NCBI GenBank assembly: GCA_016716885.1
Contig: JADJUV010000003.1
Coordinates: 100,052 to 164,051, forward strand
Origin: Candidatus Trichofilum aggregatum
GTDB lineage: Bacteria; Chloroflexota; Anaerolineae; Promineifilales; Promineifilaceae
Length of the DNA: 64,000 nucleotides
Reading direction: 5' to 3'
In this document: positions 1 to 7,804 of the stretch, one piece after another
Position numbering within the stretch: position 1 is the stretch's first letter
Layout: the number at the start of each line of letters is the position of its first letter
Notes under the pieces: model-generated
Told to the model about the DNA's origin: nothing
Database searches by the model: none
What the model saw: only the letters and a program-made list of their open reading frames with translations
Made by a program: the position numbers and the translations under genes

Positions 1-266
1 GTGCTGCCCGACAGCATGCCCTGGAAGAGATGTTGGCAGAGAAACAGGCCCGGCTCGCGGCCGCGACGCAACCGCTTCCCACGGACATCCTGGCTATCAG
101 ACAAGGTCTAAGCAACCTCTTTGACAACAGCACCCTCACCTCTAAACAGCGCGTCGTTCTGCAAAACCTGCATCAACATCTCTACGAGATGAGCGAAAAA
201 CTGGATGTGCTTCTAAACGAAACCAACCCTCGCCCTATTCAACCCCCATCGCCACTTGAGGAGTAA
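1..266 (+). CDS. C-terminal end of an unknown protein (5' partial)
   Basis: The frame is open to the left edge of the window, so the gene starts upstream; the ATG at 30 lies within a continuing frame and need not be the start. The visible part is about 88 residues, polar and Leu/Gln/Glu-rich, and looks like an alpha-helical or coiled-coil tail ending in a Pro-rich segment. It stops 3 bases before the next ATG, so it is probably cotranscribed with the YifB-like gene. I do not recognise a family. A GCGGCCGC copy at 57 encodes Ala-Ala-Ala. Confidence 0.55.
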   Translation, partial: AARQHALEEMLAEKQARLAAATQPLPTDILAIRQGLSNLFDNSTLTSKQRVVLQNLHQHLYEMSEKLDVLLNETNPRPIQPPSPLEE

Positions 267-269
267 TCC

Positions 270-1802
270 ATGCTGGCTAAAGTCATTAGTTGTGCCATTG
301 TCAGCCTGGACGCCGACATAGTCGAAGTTGAAGTAGACATTATCCGTGGTTTTCCCACCTTTCAATTGGTAGGACTGCCTGATGCCGCTGTGCGTGAAAG
401 CCGAGACCGGGTTCATTCTGCCATCAAAAATAGCGGCCTGACCTTCCCCACCGACAAACGCATCACCATTAACCTGGCCCCAGCCGACCTGCGCAAAGAA
501 GGGCCAGCTTATGATTTGCCTATCGCCGTGGGCATTTTGGCCGCCTCGCAACAAGTTTGGCCGGACAAACTAGCGGGGGCCATGTTCATTGGCGAACTTT
601 CTCTGGACGGCACGACCCGCCATACCAAAGGCATTCTCTCCTGTGCAGCCTTAGCCAGAGCGCAGGGAATCAAACAGGTGTTTGTACCCCTGGTTAACGC
701 CGATGAAGCCGCCCTGATACCGGAGTTGTCTGTTTTTCCGGTGAAGGATTTGAGCCAACTGGTGGGGCACCTAACCGGGCTGAAGCCCATTCCACCCCAT
801 AGTATTGTTCTGGATGATGTGTTTAATCAGGATGTGGATTATGTGACAGACTTTGCTGACATTATGGGGCAGGAACATGTGAAGCGGGCGATGGAGGTCG
901 CGGCCGCGGGCGGCCATAACGTCCTTATGTCTGGCCCTCCCGGAACCGGCAAAACCCTCATCGCCAAATCCGTGCCCAGCATCCTACCCCGCCTCAGCAT
1001 TAACGAAGCCCTGGAAGTTAGCAAAATCTACAGCATCGCCGGTCTGCTACCGGCTGATACACCCCTGCTCCGCCAACGCCCCTTCCGCTCACCCCATCAC
1101 ACCATAAGTTATGCCGGTTTAGTTGGTGGGGGAGCCTGGCCCCGGCCCGGCGAAATATCTCTCGCTCATCGGGGCGTCCTTTTTCTGGATGAACTGCCAG
1201 AGTTCGGCCAAAATCTCATTGAGGTGTTACGCCAACCGCTTGAGGGAATGCCCCGTGAGGTTTCTATTTCGCGGGCCAATGGCACCGTCACCTATCCGGC
1301 CAATTTTATGCTGGTAGCCGCACAGAACCCCTGCCCTTGTGGCTACTTCGGCGATCCGGCCCATGCTTGTTCTTGCAGTAACTCGATGATCACTCGCTAC
1401 CAAAAGCGCATTTCTGGCCCCTTGTTAGACCGGGTTGATATTTCGGTTGACGTACCACGGGTGGATTTTGACAAATTGACCGCTTCACGCCGCAGTGAAT
1501 CTTCCCAGGCTATCCGCGATAGGGTGGAGGCGGCCCGCAAACGACAACGGGATCGGCTTCAGGCTACCAACCTGCTCAGTAATGCGGAGATGGGGCCGAG
1601 CGAAGTCCATATTTTTTGCGAGATAGATGAGACAGGCCGTCGGCTGATGAAAAGTGCCATGGCCCAGATGAATTTGAGTGCTCGTGCGTTTCACCGTACC
1701 CTTAAAGTTTCCCGCACCATTGCTGACCTGGCGGGAGCCGAGACCATCCAAACCGTTCACCTGGCCGAAGCCCTCCAATACCGGCCCCGCTCCACCACCT
1801 GA
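270..1802 (+). CDS. comM: YifB/ComM-family Mg-chelatase-like AAA+ ATPase
   Basis: This 510-residue protein has the full YifB architecture: an N-terminal Lon-like ChlI domain (about 1-170), then an Mg-chelatase-type AAA+ core with Walker A GPPGTGKT at about 222-229 and Walker B VLFLDE near 303-308. The family's Cys-rich NPCPCGYFGD segment starts at about 353. In naturally transformable bacteria ComM is a hexameric helicase promoting branch migration during integration of incoming DNA; in other bacteria its role is less clear. Length and motif order are normal and the frame is intact. The ATG at 270 follows a GAGGAG-type ribosome site. It is often annotated as magnesium chelatase, but pigment synthesis is not implied. 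Confidence 0.93.
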   Translation: MLAKVISCAIVSLDADIVEVEVDIIRGFPTFQLVGLPDAAVRESRDRVHSAIKNSGLTFPTDKRITINLAPADLRKEGPAYDLPIAVGILAASQQVWPDKLAGAMFIGELSLDGTTRHTKGILSCAALARAQGIKQVFVPLVNADEAALIPELSVFPVKDLSQLVGHLTGLKPIPPHSIVLDDVFNQDVDYVTDFADIMGQEHVKRAMEVAAAGGHNVLMSGPPGTGKTLIAKSVPSILPRLSINEALEVSKIYSIAGLLPADTPLLRQRPFRSPHHTISYAGLVGGGAWPRPGEISLAHRGVLFLDELPEFGQNLIEVLRQPLEGMPREVSISRANGTVTYPANFMLVAAQNPCPCGYFGDPAHACSCSNSMITRYQKRISGPLLDRVDISVDVPRVDFDKLTASRRSESSQAIRDRVEAARKRQRDRLQATNLLSNAEMGPSEVHIFCEIDETGRRLMKSAMAQMNLSARAFHRTLKVSRTIADLAGAETIQTVHLAEALQYRPRSTT

Positions 1803-1866
1803 AACCCGAAACTCGAAACTTGAAACTCGAAACCTGAAACCTGAAACTTGAAACCTGAAACTTGAG
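1802..1866. repeat. GAAACTTG/GAAACTCG simple-word repeat (R1)
   Basis: The spacer between the ComM-like gene and the next gene is almost entirely a degenerate tandem run of 8-9-base words GAAACTTG, GAAACTCG and GAAACCTG. The same words return at 6318-6352 (inverted), 12601-12630 and 59996-60029, each time in a gene boundary. Confidence 0.85.
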
Positions 1867-1876
1867 ATTCCCTCCC

Positions 1877-2380
1877 ATGCCACCATCGCGGCCGCACCAC
1901 TATTTGTTCGCCCACCGTTTATTACCGGCGCTGTTTTACCAGGACGCGCCCGGCTTTGTGGCCCGCCTGCAAAAAGAGGGGTTACGTTTTTTAGAGCATT
2001 GTTGGCAACGCACCGGCGAAAAGGTTGAGCCAGGGCTGAGTCTGGTGGCAGATGGGTTGGGGTATACCTTGCGGGAATTACCCCAAGGCTGGGTGGTCGT
2101 CGTTATCACCTTGCCACCCCCCCAAAGGATCGCCGAAGCTTATTTTGTGGCTCTGCTATACCAGCCCGCGGCCGCGACTTCCACCACCCGCGTCTTCACC
2201 CTGGAACAGGGTCTCTCCTCTCCACTAGCTACCGATTCCACCCCCACTACGATTCTCTGTGAATGGGCCAATGATTCCACCCACTACAACATGGGGCCAA
2301 CCCAGGCTACCGATGTTGAAACCTTTTTGGCTTCCCTTACCCCGTTTTTAGGTTTAGAACCTGAGGCGCAATTACTATAG
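1877..2380 (+). CDS. Hypothetical protein, about 167 residues
   Basis: I do not recognise this protein. I prefer the ATG at 1877 over a TTG at 1862, because the TTG lies in the R1 repeat. It has no signal peptide or membrane segment; the middle is rich in beta-type residues (GWVVVVITLPPPQRIAEAYF) and the end is Thr/Ser-rich and acidic. It contains two GCGGCCGC copies (1888, 2168), consistent with a native gene. It could form an operon with the ComM-like gene, but the R1 repeat separates them. Confidence 0.6.
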   Translation: MPPSRPHHYLFAHRLLPALFYQDAPGFVARLQKEGLRFLEHCWQRTGEKVEPGLSLVADGLGYTLRELPQGWVVVVITLPPPQRIAEAYFVALLYQPAAATSTTRVFTLEQGLSSPLATDSTPTTILCEWANDSTHYNMGPTQATDVETFLASLTPFLGLEPEAQLL

Positions 2381-2386
2381 CCTTCA

Positions 2387-2422
2387 GGTTTGTAGTGATC
2401 GCTAAAGCGGTCACTACAAACC
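2387..2422. repeat. Palindromic element R6 (GTTTGTAGTGAC type)
   Basis: A 36-base near-perfect inverted repeat has arms GGTTTGTAGTGA and TCACTACAAACC around a small GCTAAAGC core. It lies between two convergent genes, so it may act as a bidirectional terminator, but it lacks a T tract. A second whole copy is at 53347-53384 and a half copy is near 49876-49900. Confidence 0.75.
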
Positions 2423-2440
2423 AAAACAGATGAATGATGG

Positions 2441-3780
2441 CTAGGGTGGAGCGGGCAGTGGTTCTGAGGGGTTGCAGGCAAATCCAGAGGGCATTTGCCC
2501 GCAAGAACCACTAATTGTATGACCTTGTGGCGAGACAAATACACAGGCATCCCCCGGATTACGATCTTCACAAATAGCAAAGGCTTCGGCCGGTGGCCCA
2601 CCACCAGGCGGCGTTGCCACAGCCCCGCCGGGCGTCACACCCGGCTGAACGGTATTGTTATCCTCAGGCTGGTTGATGGCCCAAACGATGGTCACAGCCA
2701 CCATGACAACGACCAGCAGAGCCAGTACGGCGATGCCCCAGGTGAGCAGGGTCTCGGTTTGGTTTCGGGAAACCGCAGGCGGTGGCGATGGGGGTGAATA
2801 GGTTTGCGGCCGCGCCCTGGTAGGTGGTTCTTCTATCGCCAAAACCGGGTCCGATTGCGGCCGCAGGCGTTTTCGTAGCCCTGAAAGCGTTATCTCATCT
2901 TCCCCTTCCCCACTTTGTAACCCCCAATCAGAAATGGGCTTCTCCTGCACCCCGGCTGAGTCAATCGCCGACTGCAACAAGGTTATCATCTCACGCACCG
3001 AAGCAAACCGCTCTTCTGGTTTTTTGGCACACGCCTGCAAAATAACCGTTTCCACACCCGGTGGCAAATCCGGGTTTAGCTGCCGGGGTGGCACCATCGG
3101 TTCCTGAATCGTTTTGATGATCACCGCCGTGGGCGTAGGCGCATGAAAAGGCGTTTGTCCTGTGGTCAGTTCATACAAAATTACCCCTAACGAGTAAATA
3201 TCTGACCGGTGATCGACAACCTGACCCAACCCCTGTTCGGGTGACATATAATCGGCCGTGCCCAGAATCAGGCCACTGCTCGTCAACTTGCTGGCTCGTT
3301 CATCATCCACCTTAGCCAGACCAAAGTCGCTCAACAAACAATTACCCGCTTATCTACCAAAACATTGCTCGGTTTCAGGTCGCGGTGAACAACGCCCTGA
3401 GCATGAGCGTAATCCAGGGCATCACCTACCTGGGCAAAAATGCGGGCAATGGCCGATAGGGGCAGCCGCCGTTTAGCCATCAATTGCTCCAATGTGCCGC
3501 CATCAATATAAGGCATCACCAGGTAAAAATATTCGCCTTCAATGCCATAATCATAAATGGGCAAAATGTGCGGATGCTGTAACCGGGCTAAAACTTTGGC
3601 TTCACGGCGGAAGCGCTCCACAAATTGGTGCTCCAATGCATATTGGCGCGGCAAAACCTTGACCGCGACATAGCGCTCCAGGTGGGATTGATGGGCCTTG
3701 TAAACGGCAGCCATGCCACCTTCGGCAATGGCTGAATCAATCTGATACTCTTTGAATTGTTTACCGCTTAGATTTTCCAT
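2441..3780 (-). pseudogene. Membrane Ser/Thr protein kinase (PASTA-less STPK), frameshifted
   Basis: The protein is a Hanks-type kinase of about 446 residues read in two frames. The first part (3780 down to about 3345) has the Gly loop EGGMAAVYKA, catalytic Lys41 (VAVKVLP) and HRDLKPSN near 132-139. The second carries DFGLAKV, the activation segment GTADYMSPEQ and the rest of the C-lobe, then a Pro-rich linker, one membrane segment (about 345-369) and a small extracellular Cys-containing domain. One missing base in the C run at 3345-3347 (CCC where CCCC restores the frame) separates DKR from LLSDFG. The start at 3780 follows a GGTGGTG site; 20 upstream residues of the open frame are probably untranslated. 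It could be an assembly error or real inactivation. Confidence 0.88.
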
Positions 3781-3892
3781 AACACCACCAGGGTTTATAC
3801 AATTCAACCAGATGTAGATAGGGTGAGGACAATACGCCACGCTATGATAACATTTTATGCCGCTATTGATAATGCAGTTAAGTCACCAAGAA

Positions 3893-4068
3893 CCGAACTC
3901 AGCGGAACTCTGGGAACTCACTCAATCCTCAGCACTATTTTCGTAGGCTTCCGCATGAGCGGGCACACCAAGAGGGACGAAAGTTTTAACCACAGATTTC
4001 ACCGATTTGCACAGATTTTTCTTTTCTCTGCGTTCTCTGCGTCTCTGCGGTTCGTTATTTTCGTAGGA
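3893..4068. repeat. GGAACTC-word and ACAGATT-word repeats in the divergent spacer
   Basis: The 295-base spacer between the kinase and the HTH regulator holds two repeat families: GGAACTC words at about 3893-3922 (also at 12979-13028) and a CACAGATTTCACCGATTTG-type run at about 3988-4020 (family R4, also at 47720-47781), followed by a CTCTGCG triplication. Divergent promoters must lie here, but no convincing -35/-10 pair was found. Confidence 0.65.
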
Positions 4069-4075
4069 GTAAAAA

Positions 4076-4408
4076 ATGACACCCCAATTTAACCTCTGGT
4101 TGGAAGTAGATGAGCAGGTTGTCATGTCTATCTGGCGGGCCAGGTTATTACAGGCCATAGGTGAGACAGGTTCAATTAACGCGGCCGCGGCCCATCTCAA
4201 CATCCATTACCGTACCGCCTGGCAGAAAATTCACGAAATGGAAACCCGCCTGGGTCAAAAACTCGTGGAAACCCAAACCGGCGGTAAACAAGGGGGTGGT
4301 GCCCATCTCACACCCGCCGCTCTAGATTACCTCCATAAATTCACGCGCTTCAGCGACCAAGTCGAAACCTACATTCAGGAACAATATCAGGTCATCTTTG
4401 GGTCGTGA
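4076..4408 (+). CDS. ModE-type winged-helix regulator (molybdate/tungstate-responsive HTH)
   Basis: This 110-residue protein is a stand-alone LysR/ModE-like DNA-binding domain. It shows the family pattern of WRARLLQAIGETGSINAAA (helix 1 and start of the HTH), then YRTAWQKIHEMETRLGQKLVE (recognition helix and wing) and a GG...LT segment. The molybdate-binding (MOP) domains of full ModE are absent, as in TunR and other short regulators. The ATG follows TAGGAGTAAAAA, a good ribosome site. It stands immediately upstream of the tup transporter and of a ModE-box-like palindrome (4559-4581), so it probably controls oxyanion uptake. Ligand specificity cannot be read from the sequence. Confidence 0.85.
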   Translation: MTPQFNLWLEVDEQVVMSIWRARLLQAIGETGSINAAAAHLNIHYRTAWQKIHEMETRLGQKLVETQTGGKQGGGAHLTPAALDYLHKFTRFSDQVETYIQEQYQVIFGS

Positions 4409-4558
4409 TGCGTGGTGCGTAGTGTGTTTTGGGAAACTGGGAGACTGAGAGATTAAGAGACTGAGAGACTACTCACTACTCACTGCTTACTGGTCACTTT
4501 CCACTATCCCCTGCTCCCGCTTTTGCCGCCTTTTTTCTTCCTCGCTATACTTCGATCT
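4409..4558. other. Non-coding spacer with GCGTGGTGCG and GAGACTGAGA words
   Basis: The spacer between the regulator and the tupA operator holds short tandem words (TGCGTGGTGCGTAGTG at about 4407-4425, family R2; then GAGACTGAGAGATTAAGAGAC-like words to about 4470) and a pyrimidine-rich tract at 4495-4545. No gene is seen. Confidence 0.5.
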
Positions 4559-4581
4559 CGTTATGATGGTTTATCATAGCG
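4559..4581 (+). promoter_or_regulatory. Candidate ModE-box operator upstream of tupA
   Basis: The arms CGTTATGAT (4559-4567) and ATCATAGCG (4573-4581) are inverted repeats matching at 8 of 9 positions around GGTTT. The outer CGTTAT...ATAGCG half-sites match the CGnTAT...ATAnCG form of known ModE operators with a similar spacing. The site lies about 30 bases before the tupA start, and a ModE-type regulator is encoded 150 bases upstream. Binding is inference. Confidence 0.65.
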
Positions 4582-4609
4582 CTTCTTGATTAAAGTCGAA
4601 GGAGGAAAT

Positions 4610-5449
4610 ATGCGTACCTTACGTTGGTTCGTTTTAGCCGTTTTGGTGATTACACTGGTCGCTTGTGGGGCGAGAGAGCCAGAAGTGCTCCGTCTGGCAA
4701 CCACCACCAGCACCGCCGATTCCGGTTTGCTAGAGGCGATTCTGCCCGCGTTTGAAGAGGAATACAACGCTCGTGTAGATGTGGTGGCGGTGGGCACGGG
4801 GCAAGCCATTAGTCTGGGTGAAGCTGGTGATGCGGATGTTATTTTGGTTCATGCGCGGCCGCGTGAAGATGCGTTTGTGACGGATGGTCATGGCCTATAC
4901 CGGGCCGATGTCATGTACAACGATTTCATTCTGGTGGGGCCAGCGGCGGATCCGGCGGGTGTGGCTGGGATGGGTTCGGTGACGGAAGCGATGGCGCAGA
5001 TCGCGGCCGCATCTGCTCCCTTTGCCTCCCGTGGTGATGACAGCGGAACCCACACCAAAGAGCTAGCCTTATGGGCCAAAACCACCGTTACCCCCACCCC
5101 GGACAATGGCTGGTACAATTCTCTCGGGCAGGGTATGGGCGACACCCTTACCTTTGCCAATGAAGCCGGGGCTTACACCCTCACCGACCGGGCGACCTTC
5201 CTGGCGCAACAGGCCAACCTGACCAATTTAGCCATTATGGTGGGTGGTGACTCCATCGCCGAGAACAGTGATCCTGATTTGCTGAATCCTTATGGTGTCA
5301 TCCCTGTCAACCCGGATAAAGGTGACATCAATGAGGATTTGGCCGAAGATTTTGCCACCTGGCTTACCTCAGAAGAAACCCAAACCGCCATCGGTGAATT
5401 TGGGGTTGAACAGTATGGACAACCCTTGTTCTACCCTGACGCGGAATAA
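4610..5449 (+). CDS. tupA: Tungstate ABC transporter substrate-binding lipoprotein TupA
   Basis: TupA captures tungstate (in some relatives molybdate) outside the membrane and delivers it to TupBC. The 279-residue protein has a lipoprotein signal with lipobox LVAC (Cys19), followed by the ligand-site motif TTTST at 31-35 and a later SRGDDSGTH segment typical of the TupA/PBP-like family. The ATG at 4610 follows AAGGAGGAAAT and is clearly the start; an upstream ATG at 4586 precedes the ribosome site. It is the first gene of tupABC and lies behind the ModE-like palindrome. Two GCGGCCGC copies (4855, 5003) lie in it. Confidence 0.93.
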   Translation: MRTLRWFVLAVLVITLVACGAREPEVLRLATTTSTADSGLLEAILPAFEEEYNARVDVVAVGTGQAISLGEAGDADVILVHARPREDAFVTDGHGLYRADVMYNDFILVGPAADPAGVAGMGSVTEAMAQIAAASAPFASRGDDSGTHTKELALWAKTTVTPTPDNGWYNSLGQGMGDTLTFANEAGAYTLTDRATFLAQQANLTNLAIMVGGDSIAENSDPDLLNPYGVIPVNPDKGDINEDLAEDFATWLTSEETQTAIGEFGVEQYGQPLFYPDAE

Positions 5450-5455
5450 TCAATA

Positions 5456-5474
5456 AGTGCCAGGCAAGGGGCAT
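5456..5474. repeat. R7 half element (AGTGCCAGGCAAGGGGCA)
   Basis: A single arm of the R7 element just after tupA differs by two bases from the arm of the full inverted repeat at 7158-7220 after tupC. Confidence 0.7.
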
Positions 5475-5511
5475 AACTGACCCTGGACAAGCTAGAACCA
5501 AAGAGGTTTGT

Positions 5512-5572
5512 CCGCAGATTAACGCCGATTTTCGCTGATTAAAAAATCGGCGTTAATCCCTAAAATCTGCGG
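5512..5572. repeat. Long interrupted hairpin between tupA and tupB
   Basis: Outer arms CCGCAGAT (5512-5519) and ATCTGCGG (5565-5572) enclose inner arms ACGCCGAT (5522-5529) and ATCGGCGT (5546-5553). A similar nested design with GGCAGAT/ATCTGCC and GCCAAATTT/AAATTTGGC is at about 41680-41745. It may stop or stabilise the tupA transcript so that the binding protein is made in excess; this is inference. Confidence 0.7.
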
Positions 5573-5620
5573 ATAATTTTCTTGCTCACCATACAAGAAA
5601 TGGACTCGTCAGGTACTAAC

Positions 5621-6319
5621 ATGGACACTCTTCTACGCGCTACCACCGAAGCCATCCGCCTGCTCACCGAGTTTGACCCGGCGCTGTTGGCGATCCTGGG
5701 GCTGACGCTGCAGGTGACGGGTGGGGCGTTGTTCTTGGCGGTGGTGCTGGGTGTGCCGGTGGGCGCGTGGTTGGGACTTCGCGGCCGCGTGCCCCTGGCC
5801 GGTTGTCTGTTGCCCCTCATCTATACCGGCATGGGGCTACCCCCCGTCGTGGTAGGTTTGTTCGTCTACCTGCTCCTCTCCAATCAGGGTGTCTTGGGTG
5901 ATTTGCGCTGGCTTTTCAGCACCAAAGCTATGATTGTCGCCCAGACCATCATCGCCCTACCCCTGGTTATTGGGCTGACCATGACCGCCGTCCAGGCGGT
6001 TGACCCGGCGGTGCGTTTGCAGGTGCAATCATTGGGCGCTACCCGCTGGCAATTGGCCTGGACCATCCTGGGCGAGGCCCGCCAAGGGATGTTGGCCGCC
6101 ATCGTGGCCGCATTTGGCAGCATCATCTCTGAGGTGGGGGCAGTTATGCTCGTGGGGGGTAACATCGAAGGGCAAACCCGTGTGCTCACCACCGCCATCG
6201 TCCTGGAAACCCGCAAAGGCAATTTTGCCCTGGCCCTGGCCCTGGGCATCATCTTGCTCACCCTGGCTTTTCTGACTAACTGGCTGTTGTATCGCTGGCA
6301 GGGGAAGAGGCAGTTTTGA
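5621..6319 (+). CDS. tupB: Tungstate ABC transporter permease TupB
   Basis: The 232-residue protein is a multi-spanning permease with about five hydrophobic segments. Its EAA-type loop QSLGATRWQLAWTILGEAR (near 128-150) binds the ATPase, and the stretch AFGSIISEVGAVMLVGGNI is characteristic of TupB/WtpB permeases. I prefer the ATG at 5621 (MDTLLRATTE), which has AGGT upstream and gives the usual length; other starts at 5582 (TTG) and 5600 (ATG) add only polar residues. It carries tungstate or molybdate through the membrane with TupC. A GCGGCCGC copy at 5781 encodes RGR in a cytoplasmic loop. Confidence 0.92.
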   Translation: MDTLLRATTEAIRLLTEFDPALLAILGLTLQVTGGALFLAVVLGVPVGAWLGLRGRVPLAGCLLPLIYTGMGLPPVVVGLFVYLLLSNQGVLGDLRWLFSTKAMIVAQTIIALPLVIGLTMTAVQAVDPAVRLQVQSLGATRWQLAWTILGEARQGMLAAIVAAFGSIISEVGAVMLVGGNIEGQTRVLTTAIVLETRKGNFALALALGIILLTLAFLTNWLLYRWQGKRQF

Positions 6320-6425
6320 GTTCCGAGTTTCAAGTTTCAAGTTTCAGGTTTCGACCCAGTAACCCCAATCTTATGCCCGACGCAATACGCATCACGCAAT
6401 ACGCACCACACACCACGCACCACGT
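6318..6425. repeat. R1 and R2 simple-word repeats between tupB and tupC
   Basis: The first part (6318-6352) is the inverted R1 family (GAGTTTCAAGTTTCAAG words) and directly follows the tupB stop. The second (about 6378-6425) is R2 (ACGCATCACGCAATACGC and CACCACACACCACGCACC words). The R2 run abuts the tupC coding region and seems to replace its expected start. Confidence 0.8.
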
Positions 6426-6476
6426 CCTCCCATCTACCACCTCCGCCACATCCAACACAGCTATGGCTCGCGGCGG

Positions 6477-7145
6477 GTGTTGGATGTGGCGGCGTTGGCG
6501 ATTGAGCAGGGGGAGATTTTTGGCCTGGTGGGGCCGAGCGGGGCGGGCAAAAGTACGTTGTTGCGCCTGCTAAATTTCCTGGAACTGCCCGGTGCCGGCA
6601 CACTCACCTTTGCCGGGCAACCGGTGACGGCTTCATTGCCGTTGACAGAAAAGCGGCGGGTCGTGGCTGTTTTTCAGAAGCCGGGCCTACTCAACCGAAC
6701 TGTGTCGGCCAATATCGCTTATGGGCTGAAGCTCCGCGGCCGCGCCATGCCCCCTTCCCTTCTCCATGCCTGGTTAGAACGGCTGGGTCTCTCCCCTTTG
6801 GCCCACCAATCCGCCCACAAACTCTCCGCCGGGGAAGCTCAACGAGTGGCCCTGGCCCGCGCCCTGGTGCTGGAACCGGATGTGCTGCTGCTGGATGAAC
6901 CCACGGCCAATCTAGACCCGTACAATGTGGGACTCATGGAGACGATTGTGCGCGAGGAACAAGAACGAACGGGTATGACAGTGGTATTGGTCACCCACAA
7001 CGTCTTCCAGGCCCGGCGGCTGGCCCACCGGGTTGGTTTGATGCTGGAAGGGCGCATGGTAGAGGTGGCGGAGAAGGAAGATTTTTTCACGCGGCCGCAA
7101 ACCAGTGTCGCGGCCGCGTTCGTGCGGGGTGAATTGGTGTATTGA
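6477..7145 (+). CDS. tupC: Tungstate ABC transporter ATP-binding protein TupC
   Basis: This is an ABC ATPase with Walker A GPSGAGKST (about 19-27 from the GTG at 6477), ABC signature LSAGEAQR and Walker B VLLLDEPTANLD followed by the THN switch. It powers TupAB. The first usable in-frame start is GTG 6477, yet the frame upstream from about 6432 still encodes the usual beginning of such ATPases (IYHLRHIQHSYGSRRVLDV), with no ATG, GTG or TTG in it. An ATG at 6373 would join this frame if CCC at 6429-6431 were CCCC. The true start is therefore unresolved: a lost base, a rare ATC start, or displacement by the R2 repeat. Confidence 0.88.
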   Translation: MLDVAALAIEQGEIFGLVGPSGAGKSTLLRLLNFLELPGAGTLTFAGQPVTASLPLTEKRRVVAVFQKPGLLNRTVSANIAYGLKLRGRAMPPSLLHAWLERLGLSPLAHQSAHKLSAGEAQRVALARALVLEPDVLLLDEPTANLDPYNVGLMETIVREEQERTGMTVVLVTHNVFQARRLAHRVGLMLEGRMVEVAEKEDFFTRPQTSVAAAFVRGELVY

Positions 7146-7157
7146 CAACCTCTGCTT

Positions 7158-7220
7158 AGTGCCTGGCAAGGGGTAGAAAAGCCTGGGTAAGTGGAAGTTC
7201 TGTACCCCTTGCCAGGCACT
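7158..7220. repeat. R7 inverted repeat after tupC
   Basis: Perfect 18-base arms AGTGCCTGGCAAGGGGTA (7158-7175) and its complement (7203-7220) enclose 27 bases. It lies 13 bases after the tupC stop and may end the tup transcript, although no T tract follows. A related single arm follows tupA at 5456-5474. Confidence 0.85.
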
Positions 7221-7295
7221 GATTCCACGGGGTTTGGGAATAATTAATTGGTAATTGGTGAATTGGTGAATGATTAACGGGGAACGATCCCCCTT

Positions 7296-7802
7296 TTATC
7301 GCTTATTCTGCAAAAAGTGAAACAGGCGGATACTCGTTGGGGCTTTGCCTTCCGCCAGCACATACAGAATATCCAATTGAGCATCCGTCACCGCCGTTTC
7401 CACCGCCAGACGCTCCGCCTCTGTTAATTCTTCCAGATTAGTTTGTAAGGCAGGCAATTGCTCGTCAATCGCTCGTGCCTTGTCCAGCGTGGTGGCCTCA
7501 GCCTGGCCCAGCGCCACCTGTTGCGCCAGGGCAAAGGCTTCGTGGCTGAGCCGTCTGGCTTGTTGGGGGATGGTTTCTGGGTGCGGCCGCAAGGCCACCT
7601 GGGCCACATCCAGGTAACGGCGTGCCTCTTGCCATTTCAACAAATAACCGGGCGTCCCTTTTACCTGCTCCTGGAAAGCCGTCAAGCGATCATCCAAAGC
7701 CTGCACCGCTTGTTGTTGTTCAGTCCTTTCCCCCGTCCCGCCCATCACCTGCTGCGCCAATTCCCCGGCTTCATGCGCTAGTTGCTCTAATTCATCTTTC
7801 AT
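7296..7802 (-). CDS. Hypothetical helical protein, partner of the upstream peptidase-like gene
   Basis: The 168-residue protein is soluble, very rich in Ala, Gln, Glu and Leu, and looks all-helical, with two similar halves (LAHEAGELAQQV and LSHEAFALAQQV segments) suggesting an internal duplication. It starts at the ATG at 7802, only two bases after the stop of the 9091-7805 gene, so the two are certainly cotranscribed. Small helical proteins next to toxin-like peptidases can be chaperones or immunity proteins, but no family was recognised. The 150 bases before tupC hold only the R7 element and AT-rich words. Confidence 0.65.
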   Translation of the reverse strand: MKDELEQLAHEAGELAQQVMGGTGERTEQQQAVQALDDRLTAFQEQVKGTPGYLLKWQEARRYLDVAQVALRPHPETIPQQARRLSHEAFALAQQVALGQAEATTLDKARAIDEQLPALQTNLEELTEAERLAVETAVTDAQLDILYVLAEGKAPTSIRLFHFLQNKR

Positions 7803-7804
7803 CG

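Noticed and set aside
213..554. Minus-strand frames opposite the ComM-like gene and opposite many other genes
   Set aside because: They are antisense to well-supported genes and lack motifs.
1485..1886. 133-residue minus-strand frame
   Set aside because: It is a shadow of the ComM-like gene plus the R1 repeat (its SFRFQVSGFRF start is repeat translation).
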